Assembly: GCF_003640545.1 (NCBI RefSeq)
Contig: NZ_CP025121.1
Span: forward strand, 1 to 64,000
Length of the DNA stretch: 64,000 bases
Direction of reading: 5' to 3'
Source of the DNA: Candidatus Phytoplasma ziziphi
GTDB taxonomy: Bacteria > Bacillota_I > Bacilli_A > Acholeplasmatales > Acholeplasmataceae
The position numbers and the translations under genes are program-made. Positions 28,573 through 36,656 of this stretch are shown here, one piece after another; the stretch's first letter is position 1, and each line of letters opens with the position of its first letter. The notes under the pieces are model-generated. The model made no database searches. It was not told the DNA's origin and was given only the letters and a program-made list of their open reading frames with translations.

Positions 28573-29331
28573 TTATTTTGGAGAATTTATTTTCTTTTTC
28601 AAACGAAGAATACAATAAGATAAAAAATAAAAAACAATAGCTAATAAAAAAATATTTAAAAAGAGATAAGAATAACCTTGTTCTTTTCTATGCGATCCTA
28701 AAATATCTCCTAAAATTCCTTTTCGCTTAGGATTAATCATACCATAAGGATAATATTCTGACTTCCATAAAAAATTCGCAAACAAAAAAAAGAAAAAATA
28801 ACATAAAGGATGAATTAAACCCAAATAAGTTTTTTTCAGACTTAAACCATGATTAATTTTAAAAAAATAAAAAAGAATATACAAAAAAGGAATAAAAGTA
28901 TGTTGAAAATGTTTAATCTGGAAAGGTTTACTTATTAAATCATCTTTTTCTTCTGGTCGGTCAATAAAATGAGTAACAGTGCAAGTCAATAAAATATCAA
29001 TTACAGCAACGAACATTAAAATAGAAAAAATTTTTTTACAACGAATTGAGGTGAAAAACAACAACATCACTATCAAAATCAAAATATTACTTTGAGAAGT
29101 AAAATGATGTATCAAACGGAAACAAAATGAAAATCTGTCTTTTTCATCATTTTGATAACATTTATAAAAACGAACAATAAAAGTAATTAAACAAATTAAT
29201 GCTAAAACAAAAGCATAACACATAATTAAAAAATTATCATTTGTTTTAAATCTTTTAGTTATATCGTTTTTTTTAAATCTTTTTGTTTTCATATTATTTC
29301 TTATATACCTATTTAAATTTAGATTAAGCAT
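28573..29331 (-). CDS. predicted Pr6Pr/FAR-17a-like multi-pass membrane protein
   Basis: 252 residues with about six hydrophobic segments. The blocks HHFTSQSNILILIVMLLF (about 75-92) and HFQHTFIPFLYILFYFF (about 140-156) resemble the Pr6Pr membrane family related to FAR-17a/AIG1 proteins, which are common and uncharacterised in mollicutes. In the eukaryotic relatives, a Thr and a His serve as hydrolase residues; T77 and H143 are possible equivalents here. The start could be 29331 or 29292. The N-terminus carries a small internal duplication (KRFKKND / KRFKTND). Function unknown. Confidence 0.6.
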   Translation of the reverse strand: MLNLNLNRYIRNNMKTKRFKKNDITKRFKTNDNFLIMCYAFVLALICLITFIVRFYKCYQNDEKDRFSFCFRLIHHFTSQSNILILIVMLLFFTSIRCKKIFSILMFVAVIDILLTCTVTHFIDRPEEKDDLISKPFQIKHFQHTFIPFLYILFYFFKINHGLSLKKTYLGLIHPLCYFFFFLFANFLWKSEYYPYGMINPKRKGILGDILGSHRKEQGYSYLFLNIFLLAIVFYFLSYCILRLKKKINSPK

Positions 29332-29553
29332 TTAAAAATAAAAATATATTTATTTATAAAATAAATTATTTATACAATTACAATTTATTTTAACATAAAA
29401 AAATATATTTATCTTTAATTTGCGCTTTCATAAGTAAATTAAAAAAATTTTATTTTAATTTTAATAATACAATCAAAAAAAATATTTTATTAAATTATTT
29501 ATTTTTACAAATACCTTAGCCCTAAAAACAACGAAATAATCCAAATTAATCCT

Positions 29554-29577
29554 AACAACCAAACTTAAATTTGGTTA
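29554..29577. repeat. hairpin, left copy of a 16-bp inverted flank
   Basis: TAACAACCAAACTTAA (29554-29569) is the exact reverse complement of 33463-33478. Locally AACCAAA (29558-29564) pairs with TTTGGTT (29571-29577) around a 6-base loop. With its partner it brackets the 3.9 kb segment holding the fragmented repeat gene. Confidence 0.85.
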
Positions 29578-29643
29578 TATCGTTTTTTAAGCTAGAGATT
29601 ATTAAAAAACATTATTTTAAAAAACCATAAAATAAGGTTATAA

Positions 29644-29685
29644 AATTTAAAAAATACCCAAAATAAATTAGGTATTTTTTAAATT
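29644..29685. terminator. 15-bp perfect inverted repeat, terminator-like
   Basis: AATTTAAAAAATACC (29644-29658) and its exact complement (29671-29685) enclose a 12-base loop. The stem is followed by T- or A-rich flanks on either side. It lies downstream of the fragmented repeat gene on the minus strand, so it may end that transcript. Confidence 0.6.
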
Positions 29686-29875
29686 AATTATATATTTGAA
29701 TATTATTGTGTATTCTTGCTTTTCGTTTCCTTTACTAGATAATTGTTCTTATTTGATCATTAATATAAAATGAGAGATATGAAAATAAATAAAAAAACCA
29801 AAAAACAAAATTAAAGGGTCTATAATAAACATTGTTACACTTAATAACTTATCTTTTTGAAAAATTTTTTTGAAT

Positions 29876-30056
29876 TTATTGTATTTCGAGATTATGAGAT
29901 ATTTCTTCTTTTGATATTTTGACTAGATTTTTAACTAATTCATCTTCTGTATCTGAGAATTTTTTGTTTACGTAAACATTATATAATTTAACTTGTAAAA
30001 AGTAATATAACAATAAAAAGAAAAAAAATAGGATTAATTCTGTTCGTTTGTTATTA
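29876..30056 (-). pseudogene. remnant of a small membrane-anchored protein
   Basis: An open frame of about 60 codons with no ATG, GTG or other supported start. It encodes a hydrophobic stretch (ELILFFFFLLLYYFLQ) followed by a polar segment with KKFSDTEDELVKNLVKISKE and a stop at 29876-29878. The layout, one N-terminal hydrophobic helix then a charged helical part, resembles small secreted or anchored phytoplasma proteins. It is probably decayed; it may also be chance. Confidence 0.3.
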
Positions 30057-30328
30057 TTTATTTATTGATTTGTAATTAAAATTAATTCAATAATAAAAAT
30101 TAAAATAAACATTAAAATAAGATTTATAATCAATAATCTTTATAACATTGTTTTTTTGATTAATAATTTTTTGTTGTTTGTTACGAATTTAAAAAGTTAT
30201 TTCTATTTTTCTTTTTAAAGATTATTTTTGATTTTTTTAAATAAATATATTTTTTGTTAAATTAAGATAATTAATTTTAAACAAAATGATTAAATATTTT
30301 CGAAAAAATTATTTAATAAAAAAGTTCT

Positions 30329-30868
30329 TTAAATTTTAAATTTATATTTTAATATTTTATCTTTATATTCTTGATATTTTTCGTCTGATTCCAAAAATAT
30401 TAATAAACACTTATTAAATAAATCAAATATTTCTTTTATATTTATCAATGTTTCTTCGATGGGCGTCATAAAATCATTAAATATATTTAAAAACTTTTCT
30501 ATTTTGTCATATTCTTCCGAAATTTGTTTTATATTTTTAATTATGGTTTGTTGAGTTGCTGTATTATCATCTGTTTCACCTTTAGATAACAAAATTTTTG
30601 TTTGTGTTTTTGAAAAATTATCAAATAATTTAGTTACATGAGAATTTATTTGTTTTATCATTGCTCCTACGTAATTTGTAAGAGTTTCTTTAATTATTTT
30701 ATTTATGTTTTTTTTTATTTTTTTATTTATCATAAAAAGATTTAAAAATTTGTTATTGTTTGGTTTTTGTCTTATTTCGTTAATTGTTTCGTTAATTTTT
30801 GTTTCCATGATACATTTGTCCGAAATTCCTTTGATTCTATTAATCAATAATTCTCGCAAGTTTATCAT
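30329..30868 (-). CDS. C-terminal piece of fragmented repeat gene (segment 4)
   Basis: 179 residues from the ATG at 30868, helical and Lys/Glu-rich, no recognised domain. The same frame stays open upstream to about 31182 without a start codon and adds roughly 100 residues (text such as YEIENDKIIEKKDKETSSQL). At 31174-31181 a run of eight A separates it from segment 3; a ninth A would join the two frames. It is best read as the end of a roughly 990-codon gene that starts at 33303. Confidence 0.6.
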   Translation of the reverse strand: MINLRELLINRIKGISDKCIMETKINETINEIRQKPNNNKFLNLFMINKKIKKNINKIIKETLTNYVGAMIKQINSHVTKLFDNFSKTQTKILLSKGETDDNTATQQTIIKNIKQISEEYDKIEKFLNIFNDFMTPIEETLINIKEIFDLFNKCLLIFLESDEKYQEYKDKILKYKFKI

Positions 30869-31170
30869 TTCCTTTTTATATATGTTTTCTATTTTTTTAT
30901 CAATTTCATCTAATAAATTTAATTTATTGATTTGATCATCCGAATAATCTTTTATTATTTCTATTCTTTTATTTTTGGAATCTATTGTTTCTAGTATTAT
31001 TTTATCTTTATAATGTTTTTTGTATATTTCATTATATGTTGTTTTTATGTTTTCTAAAAAATCTAATATTTCTTTTAATTGCGATGATGTTTCTTTATCT
31101 TTTTTTTCTATTATTTTGTCGTTCTCAATTTCGTATTTAACATCTGGTTTTAATTCCTCTATTAATTCCT

Positions 31171-31731
31171 CTATTTTTTTTCAATTGTTTCCTTTTGTTC
31201 ATTTTCATCTTTTGTTTCATCTATATCGTTAAATATATCTATACAACATAAATATAACCTTCTTAGAAGGTATGAATTTGTATTTTCTTTTTTATTAGAT
31301 TCTTTTTTATTCGAACATTCGAAAAAAATTTCTATAATTTTTTCTGCTATATGTTTTTTAACTGCTTCATTAGAAATTTTTTTATTAGAATACGATAATT
31401 CTTTTATATCTTTATTTTTATAAATTTGTTGAATTTTAAAATTAATTTCTGGATATTTATTATATAAATATTTCCATAATTCTTTATGTGGTTTTTCAAT
31501 ATCTTTTTGAATTTCTTCAATATCTTTTTGAATTTTTACATCTTGTTTTTGTAATTCTTTTATTTTTTCTGAATTTTTGCAATTCGAATAATTTATTTCT
31601 TCGGACCCAGATATAAAATCTATTCCATCATCATTAAATAATTTTTCAATTTTATTTTTTACATCTTGTTTGTTTAATTCTTTTATTTGTTCTAAATTTT
31701 TGTAATCAAAATATTTTTTTTCTTTAAACAA
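31171..31731 (-). CDS. internal piece of fragmented repeat gene (segment 3)
   Basis: 186 residues when counted from TTG 31731, rich in Lys, Glu and Ile, probably coiled coil; two related stretches (LEQIKELNKQDVK and SEKIKELQKQDVK) suggest an internal duplication. The frame is open upstream to about 31820, beyond the stop of segment 2, and the two join if the six-A run at 31814-31819 gains one base. It ends at a TAG right after an eight-A run. No family recognised. Confidence 0.6.
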   Translation of the reverse strand: MFKEKKYFDYKNLEQIKELNKQDVKNKIEKLFNDDGIDFISGSEEINYSNCKNSEKIKELQKQDVKIQKDIEEIQKDIEKPHKELWKYLYNKYPEINFKIQQIYKNKDIKELSYSNKKISNEAVKKHIAEKIIEIFFECSNKKESNKKENTNSYLLRRLYLCCIDIFNDIDETKDENEQKETIEKK

Positions 31732-31742
31732 ATATATGAAAT

Positions 31743-32699
31743 TTATTTCATCATTATCATAATTTTCAGATATGTTTTTATATAATTTGTAAATATTTCT
31801 ATAATTAACATTATTTTTTCATTATATACAAAATCTAAAATATCTTCATTGCTGGTATCTAAAACAATTTCTAAAATTTTTTTAATTATAGAAAAATCGT
31901 ATTTTTTTATTTTTTCTTTTAAATTTGTTCTAGTTAAATTTATGCATTGTTTTAAAACAAATTTTTTTGAAACATCATTTGGCGAACATTCTTTGATTTG
32001 CTCTTTTAAATCTCTTTTGTATTCCGAATTGTTTTTAAATTCTATGTATTCTTTTAAAAAATCATTTAATGAATATTTTTTTAATTCATTTTTGGTATCA
32101 TATTGCTTCATTTTTTCTATATAAAAAGTTTTATTATTATTATTTATATATTCATCATTAATTATTTTATAATTAGAAAGTTCGTTATTTATATGAACGA
32201 CATCGCATCTTAATTGATAAAAATCTTTTGCTTTGGCAGACCAAAAAGCTTTTGATTCATTATTTGCAACAATGTTTTTAAAAACAACTTCATATTGGAC
32301 ACCATGATTTTTTTTATTTTGAATGAAAATATCCGGAATAATAACTATATTTAATAAAATATTAAAATAATTATTTGAAGATGTTTTGACTTTGAACATA
32401 TTTTTGATATTTTTAATCATAAATATTAATATATTTCTTTGTTCGTTGAATAAATCTAATTTTTGAAATATATTATCTTCAACTGCGTCTTCCATTAAAT
32501 ATGCACAATCAGGATATTGATATTGATGTTTGTTTGATATCCATCGAATACATAATTTTTTATTTTCATTAATATCAAATTTAATACCAATGATTTTATA
32601 ATTTATTTTTTCCCATTCTTCTTCATCCTTTTGCCGTTCTTCTTCGTCCTTTGCTCGTTCTTCTTCATTCTTTTTCCGTTTTTTTTTCGTGCTTTTCAT
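31743..32699 (-). CDS. internal piece of fragmented repeat gene (segment 2)
   Basis: 318 residues. It begins with a Lys/Glu-rich stretch (KNEEERAKDEEERQKDEEEW) and then a mixed, globular-looking part containing KLCIRWISNKHQYQYPDCAY and IPDIFIQNKKNHGVQYEVVF. The second block faintly recalls the D...(Q/E)xxx spacing of PD-(D/E)xK transposase-nucleases of the Rpn type, but I cannot support that call. It overlaps segment 1 by 35 bases in another frame; both share a nine-A run at 32679-32687, where loss of one A fuses them. Confidence 0.6.
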   Translation of the reverse strand: MKSTKKKRKKNEEERAKDEEERQKDEEEWEKINYKIIGIKFDINENKKLCIRWISNKHQYQYPDCAYLMEDAVEDNIFQKLDLFNEQRNILIFMIKNIKNMFKVKTSSNNYFNILLNIVIIPDIFIQNKKNHGVQYEVVFKNIVANNESKAFWSAKAKDFYQLRCDVVHINNELSNYKIINDEYINNNNKTFYIEKMKQYDTKNELKKYSLNDFLKEYIEFKNNSEYKRDLKEQIKECSPNDVSKKFVLKQCINLTRTNLKEKIKKYDFSIIKKILEIVLDTSNEDILDFVYNEKIMLIIEIFTNYIKTYLKIMIMMK

Positions 32700-33303
32700 A
32701 AATTGTTTTTAATTTATTAGGTAAGTTGTTGTTTTCGAGATTAATTTCAGACTTAAAATACCAATAACTATATTCTTTATTTTTTTCCAAATATTCTATA
32801 ATATTTTTTTCCAAATGTTCTATAATTTCATCTATCTTATTTAAAGGTTTATTATCGTCATTAGAAAATAAATTTGCTTTTTGAAAGTGTTCTATAATAT
32901 TTTTTTTAAAATGTTTTATAATTTCATATATATTATCTAAAGGTTTATTATCTAAAGATTTATTATCATTATTAGAAAATAAATTTGATTTTTGAAAGTG
33001 TTCTATAATATTTTTTTTAAAATGTTTTATAATTTCATATATATTATCTAAAGGTTTATTATCTAAAGATTTATTATCATTATTAGAAAATAAATTTGCT
33101 TTTTGAAAGTGTTCTATAATATTTTTTTTAAAATGTTTTATAATTTCATATATATTATCTAAAGGTTTATTATCTAAAGATTTATTATCATTATTAGAAA
33201 ATAAATTTGCTTTTTGAAATTGTTCTGTAATTTCATCTATCTTATTTAAAAGTTTATCATTATCATTAGAAAATAAATTTGCTTTTTGAAATTGTTCTGA
33301 CAT
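32665..33303 (-). CDS. N-terminal piece of fragmented repeat gene (segment 1), 37-residue repeats
   Basis: 212 residues from ATG 33303 (MSEQFQKANLFSND). Three almost identical 37-residue repeats (HFQKANLFSNNDNKSLDNKP, then LDNIYEIIKHFKKNIIE) are flanked by shorter degenerate ones. Each repeat looks like one polar loop plus one amphipathic helix. There is no signal peptide or membrane segment. It terminates at TGA just after the nine-A run, where the segment 2 frame takes over. Likely lineage-specific; no function is assigned. Confidence 0.65.
   Translation of the reverse strand: MSEQFQKANLFSNDNDKLLNKIDEITEQFQKANLFSNNDNKSLDNKPLDNIYEIIKHFKKNIIEHFQKANLFSNNDNKSLDNKPLDNIYEIIKHFKKNIIEHFQKSNLFSNNDNKSLDNKPLDNIYEIIKHFKKNIIEHFQKANLFSNDDNKPLNKIDEIIEHLEKNIIEYLEKNKEYSYWYFKSEINLENNNLPNKLKTIYEKHEKKTEKE
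32880..33215. repeat. 111-bp tandem repeats inside segment 1
   Basis: The motif TTGAAAGTGTTCTATAATAT starts at 32881, 32992 and 33103, giving a period of exactly 111 bases (37 codons). Three full units are nearly identical at DNA level, with divergent partial units on both sides (about 32770-32880 and 33216-33300). This near-identity indicates recent expansion or homogenisation. Confidence 0.95.
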
Positions 33304-33767
33304 ATTTTTTACTCCATTTATTTTTTTAAAAATAAAAATAATATTCCATAATAATCAAAAAATAATATAATATAAAATTTATTATTTTTTAAATTTTATA
33401 TTAAAAAAACAAAAAACAATTTTTATGTGCTGTTAATAAAAAACCAAACTTAATTTTAATAATTAAGTTTGGTTGTTATGTATAAACACGAATTAAGTTA
33501 AATTAAAAATCTTTAATTTTTCCGTCTTTTTTTACTTTGCTGATTGCAAAAAAGATCATACAAAGGATCAATAAATAGATTCAGCAACTGTTAAATTTTT
33601 TTGAATTAATAATTAAAATCATTTTCATTTATTTAGTGTTATTTTAATGATGAATAAAAAAATATTATAAACGCATAATTTTATAAAATATAATAAAATA
33701 TAGTATATGTAATAAATTTCTATGAAAAAACTTTTTTCTTTAAAATTTATATAAAAAGGTAAAACAA
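33304..33767. other. intergenic region with hairpin and a possible micro-ORF
   Basis: About 460 bases between the divergent repeat gene (minus) and plsY (plus); it must carry both promoters. Besides the hairpin at 33442-33474, a minus-strand frame at 33503-33571 (TTG, or ATG at 33559) encodes about 22 residues with a hydrophobic start and the end KVKKDGKIKDF. No ribosome-binding site supports it. Confidence 0.45.
33442..33478. repeat. hairpin, right copy of a 16-bp inverted flank
   Basis: AACCAAACTTAATT (33442-33455) pairs perfectly with AATTAAGTTTGGTT (33461-33474) around a 5-base loop. Its right arm, 33463-33478, is the exact reverse complement of 29554-29569. It could serve as a terminator or be the end of an inserted segment. 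Confidence 0.85.
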
Positions 33768-34421
33768 ATGCAATATAATGATTTTATAAAAATTGTTTCA
33801 AATTGTTTTATTTATTATTTAATAGGATCTATTCCGATGGGTTTAATAATAAGTAAAATTTTTAAAAATAAAGATTTACGTTTATTAGGTTCTAAAAATA
33901 TAGGTTCTTCTAATGCAACTAGAATTTTAGGATTGAAATATGGTTTTGTTGTTTTTTTATTAGATTTTTTAAAAGGTTTTTTGGTTATTATAATTAAGCC
34001 AGATTATCGATTATTATGCGCGATAGCAACCATTTTAGGACATATGTTTTCTGTTTTTAACAAATTTAAAGGAGGCAAAGCGATAGCAACTTCTGTAGGC
34101 GTTGTTACAGTTATAGACCCTCTTATTGGAATCTTAGGAATCGTATTTTTTATTTTATTTATAAGAATTTCGGGTTATGCTTCTTTAGCTTCTTTATTAT
34201 CGACTTCATTAGTTAATGTTTTTTTATGGATTTCGTATTTAATAAATAGAAACAAGATTAACATTGATTTTTGGACACTTTTAGGATTTCTCATTATAAC
34301 TATTTTAATTTTTGTAAAACATTCTAGTAATATACAAAATTTAATCAAAGGAACAGAAAACAGATTTAATTTTGGTTCCAAAAATATTCTTAAAAAAATT
34401 AATAATAAAAATATTAGTTAA
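33768..34421 (+). CDS. plsY: glycerol-3-phosphate acyltransferase PlsY
   Basis: 217 residues with about five membrane segments. The three conserved cytoplasmic motifs are present: [11 protein letters not shown] (about 21-31), [16 protein letters not shown] (about 44-59) and [11 protein letters not shown] (about 103-113). It acylates glycerol-3-phosphate, using acyl-phosphate made from FakA-phosphorylated fatty acids by PlsX (not in the window). It is one of very few plus-strand genes and is isolated between terminator-like hairpins. Confidence 0.96.
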   Translation: MQYNDFIKIVSNCFIYYLIGSIPMGLIISKIFKNKDLRLLGSKNIGSSNATRILGLKYGFVVFLLDFLKGFLVIIIKPDYRLLCAIATILGHMFSVFNKFKGGKAIATSVGVVTVIDPLIGILGIVFFILFIRISGYASLASLLSTSLVNVFLWISYLINRNKINIDFWTLLGFLIITILIFVKHSSNIQNLIKGTENRFNFGSKNILKKINNKNIS

Positions 34422-34476
34422 TTTTTTTTAATATTTATCATTTTATTAATTTCATATTTAAAAATATTTCCATTTA

Positions 34477-34529
34477 AAAAAGCATTTTTGAAAAATCAAA
34501 ATATATTCGATTTTTCAAAAATGCTTTTT
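34477..34529. terminator. bidirectional terminator, 21-bp stem
   Basis: AAAAAGCATTTTTGAAAAATC (in part; 34477-34497) pairs perfectly with 34509-34529 around an 11-base loop, with a T-run at the right end. It lies after plsY (plus) and after the tRNA-Cys gene (minus), so it can end both transcripts. Confidence 0.9.
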
Positions 34530-34569
34530 ATTTTATTATATAAATTATTTATAAATTAAAGATTAATTT

Positions 34570-34643
<74 letters not shown>

Positions 34644-34685
34644 CCAATGTATCAAAATAAAAAATTTAAAATTTAATAAAAATAT

Positions 34686-35939
34686 TTATTCTTGAATCAT
34701 TAAAAGTTCGATATCTTCTGTTTTTCTAGGAATATTTTTAGTTAAATTAATATTACCATCTTTTTTGATTAAAATGTTATCTTCAATTCTAATACCTAAA
34801 TTCAATTCTTCAAAATATAAACCGGGTTCTACAGTAATAACACTGTTTTCTTTGATAGGTTCGTAAACATTTCCCACATCATGAACATCTAAACCTAAAT
34901 AATGACCTAATCCATGATAACAATATTTTTCTATATTCTCGTCTACTTTCATAAAGCCGTTTTTTTGCAATCTTGTTTTTAAAATATCTTTTCCAAATTG
35001 ATTCATTTCTTGAAAAGTATATCCTGGTCTAATCCATTCAATAATTTTTCTATTAACTTCTAAAACTATATCATAAATAATTTTTTGTTGAGATGTAAAT
35101 TTTCCACTAGCAGGGAAACAAAAAGAAATATCAGAAGCATAATTATTATATTTTACACCTAAATCTAGCAATACTAAATCATTTTGTTTAATTAGATCTT
35201 TTTGTTTATTATAATGCAAAATAATAGCATTCTTTCCAGAAGCTATAATAGTATTAAAAGAAGGATGTAAATCATGATTAGCTAAAAAATAATGATAAAA
35301 TGCTGATATTTGATATTCATACATACCAGGTTTTAAAACTTTAGCAATTGCTCTTAAAGCTTTATCATTAAAAGCAATTGCTTTTTTTATCAAATCAATC
35401 TCTGTTTCGTTTTTAATAACTCTCATATTTATTAAAAAATTACAAGAATCATAAATATTTATATAAGGATAATTTTTTTGAATCCATTCGGCTCTCAATA
35501 AAGACAAATTAAATTTGTTATTTAAATCAGTATTTGATAAATCTAAATAAAAATTTTCAATAAGGCCATATTTAGAATTTTGAGCAGTATTCAATAAACG
35601 AGTTAAAAAAGAATTTAAAACATCAATATTTAAAATATTCATTAATGGAATACAACTTGCATTTGATGCTTTTTCAAAACTCAAACTTTCTCCATCCCAT
35701 TTTTGTTTTAATACATCATGATATTTTAAAAATAAAAAAGATTCTTCATTACCATAACAATCCTTAATAATTAATAAAACAGAATTATCTTCTTCTATAC
35801 CTGTCAAATAATGAAAATTTTTGTTTAAGGCAAAATTTAAATCAAGAGAAAAATCATTTAAATTCGAAAAGAATAAAGAGATACTACCTTTTTTCATTTT
35901 AGATAACAATAAAGAACGATTTTTTTGATAAAAAGACAT
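34686..35939 (-). CDS. pepP: Xaa-Pro aminopeptidase (M24 peptidase)
   Basis: 417 residues: an N-terminal creatinase-like domain and a C-terminal pita-bread domain. Metal ligands are visible in LLDLGVKYNNYASDISF (two Asp), GLGHYLGLDVHD (His), TVEPGLYF (Glu) and RIEDNILI (Glu). It releases N-terminal residues before proline, helping peptide recycling in an amino-acid importer. PepP rather than PepQ is inferred from the two-domain length. Confidence 0.92.
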   Translation of the reverse strand: MSFYQKNRSLLLSKMKKGSISLFFSNLNDFSLDLNFALNKNFHYLTGIEEDNSVLLIIKDCYGNEESFLFLKYHDVLKQKWDGESLSFEKASNASCIPLMNILNIDVLNSFLTRLLNTAQNSKYGLIENFYLDLSNTDLNNKFNLSLLRAEWIQKNYPYINIYDSCNFLINMRVIKNETEIDLIKKAIAFNDKALRAIAKVLKPGMYEYQISAFYHYFLANHDLHPSFNTIIASGKNAIILHYNKQKDLIKQNDLVLLDLGVKYNNYASDISFCFPASGKFTSQQKIIYDIVLEVNRKIIEWIRPGYTFQEMNQFGKDILKTRLQKNGFMKVDENIEKYCYHGLGHYLGLDVHDVGNVYEPIKENSVITVEPGLYFEELNLGIRIEDNILIKKDGNINLTKNIPRKTEDIELLMIQE

Positions 35940-35961
35940 TTTGTTAAAACTCCATTAAAAT

Positions 35962-36111
35962 TTATTTTTTTTCTCTGTGGACAGTATGTTTGCGTAAAAA
36001 AGGACAATATTTTTTAAATTCTAAACGTCCAGGAGTTTTTTTCTTATTTTTATAAGTATGATAATTTTCTCTACCACATTCTGTACAAATTAATTTTACT
36101 AAATCACTCAT
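35962..36111 (-). CDS. rpmG: 50S ribosomal protein L33
   Basis: 49 residues, usual length. [20 protein letters not shown] carries the first CxxC zinc pair; the second pair reads CPFL instead of CPxC (in [17 protein letters not shown]), so one of four zinc cysteines is lost. It stands between the M24 peptidase gene and the HU-like gene, both on the same strand. Confidence 0.95.
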   Translation of the reverse strand: MSDLVKLICTECGRENYHTYKNKKKTPGRLEFKKYCPFLRKHTVHREKK

Positions 36112-36231
36112 TTTTTAAACCTTTTATTTTTGTTATTATTATATTTGTTTTCTAGGCGCAATTAGAAATTATTTTTTTTAAAATAAAAACTATAAAAAAT
36201 CATTTACTCTAAAAATTTTCAAATATTTATT

Positions 36232-36540
36232 TTAAATTTCTTCCGAAGTTAAATCTTTAAATGTTTTGCTTATTTTAAATACTGGAACAAATCTAGCTGG
36301 AAGAGTTACAACTTTATCGCTTTTTGGAACTTTACATACTTTTTCTTTTCTATGTCTTAAATGTACTGCTCCTAAATTACCAATAACTACTTTAATTACT
36401 TTTGAATCAGGACTTTCTTGTCTCTCTTCTTTTAAGCTTTCTACCACAACATCACTTAAACAAGACAAAAATTCTCCTACTTGTTCTGCTTTAACATTTA
36501 ACTTTTTAGACATCTTGCTAATTAATTGTAACTTATTCAT
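36232..36540 (-). CDS. hup: HU-family DNA-binding protein
   Basis: 102 residues from the ATG at 36540 (MNKLQLISKMSKKLN); an AGAGGAATT site precedes it, so the longer frame to 36561 is not preferred. The IHF/HU fold is recognisable: two N-terminal helices, GNLGAVHLRHRKE as the strand-turn, and a C-terminal helix (FKISKTFKDL). The DNA-gripping arm is short on arginine and the usual RNP tip is reduced to PKSDKVVTLPA, so its bending mode may differ from canonical HU. Confidence 0.8.
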   Translation of the reverse strand: MNKLQLISKMSKKLNVKAEQVGEFLSCLSDVVVESLKEERQESPDSKVIKVVIGNLGAVHLRHRKEKVCKVPKSDKVVTLPARFVPVFKISKTFKDLTSEEI

Positions 36541-36656
36541 TTTAATTCCTCTAATTTTCATTAATTTTTAAAAATTTTGTAAAATCTATTAGAATTTTAA
36601 CATAAAAAAAAATATTATCAACATAAATATTACAATAAAAAAATATTTTTGTTATT

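Larger units (their letters stand above)
29332..30328. other. gene-poor spacer with hairpins and a decayed frame
   Basis: About 1 kb without an intact gene. It holds two inverted repeats (29554-29577 and 29644-29685, listed separately) and one short coding-like minus-strand frame at 29876-30056. The rest is AT-rich sequence with no tRNA, no repeats and no supported open frame. Confidence 0.7.

Noticed and set aside
31743-32699. Weak likeness of segment 2 to PD-(D/E)xK (Rpn) transposase-nucleases
   Set aside because: The spacing of Asp, Gln/Glu and aromatic residues is suggestive, but key motifs cannot be aligned by eye. Left as unknown.
33503-33571. 22-residue micro-protein with a hydrophobic start
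   Set aside because: No ribosome-binding site and too short to test by eye. Kept only as a note in the spacer entry.
33686-33700. TATAAT before plsY, and similar words before rpmB at 54397-54402
   Set aside because: At this AT content the -10 word occurs by chance everywhere and no -35 at proper spacing accompanies it, so no promoters were listed.
36266-36571. Plus-strand frame antisense to the HU-like gene, and similar antisense frames over ribosomal genes, der, argS and others
   Set aside because: These are shadows of strong genes in low-GC DNA, with no ribosome-binding sites and unnatural residue composition.
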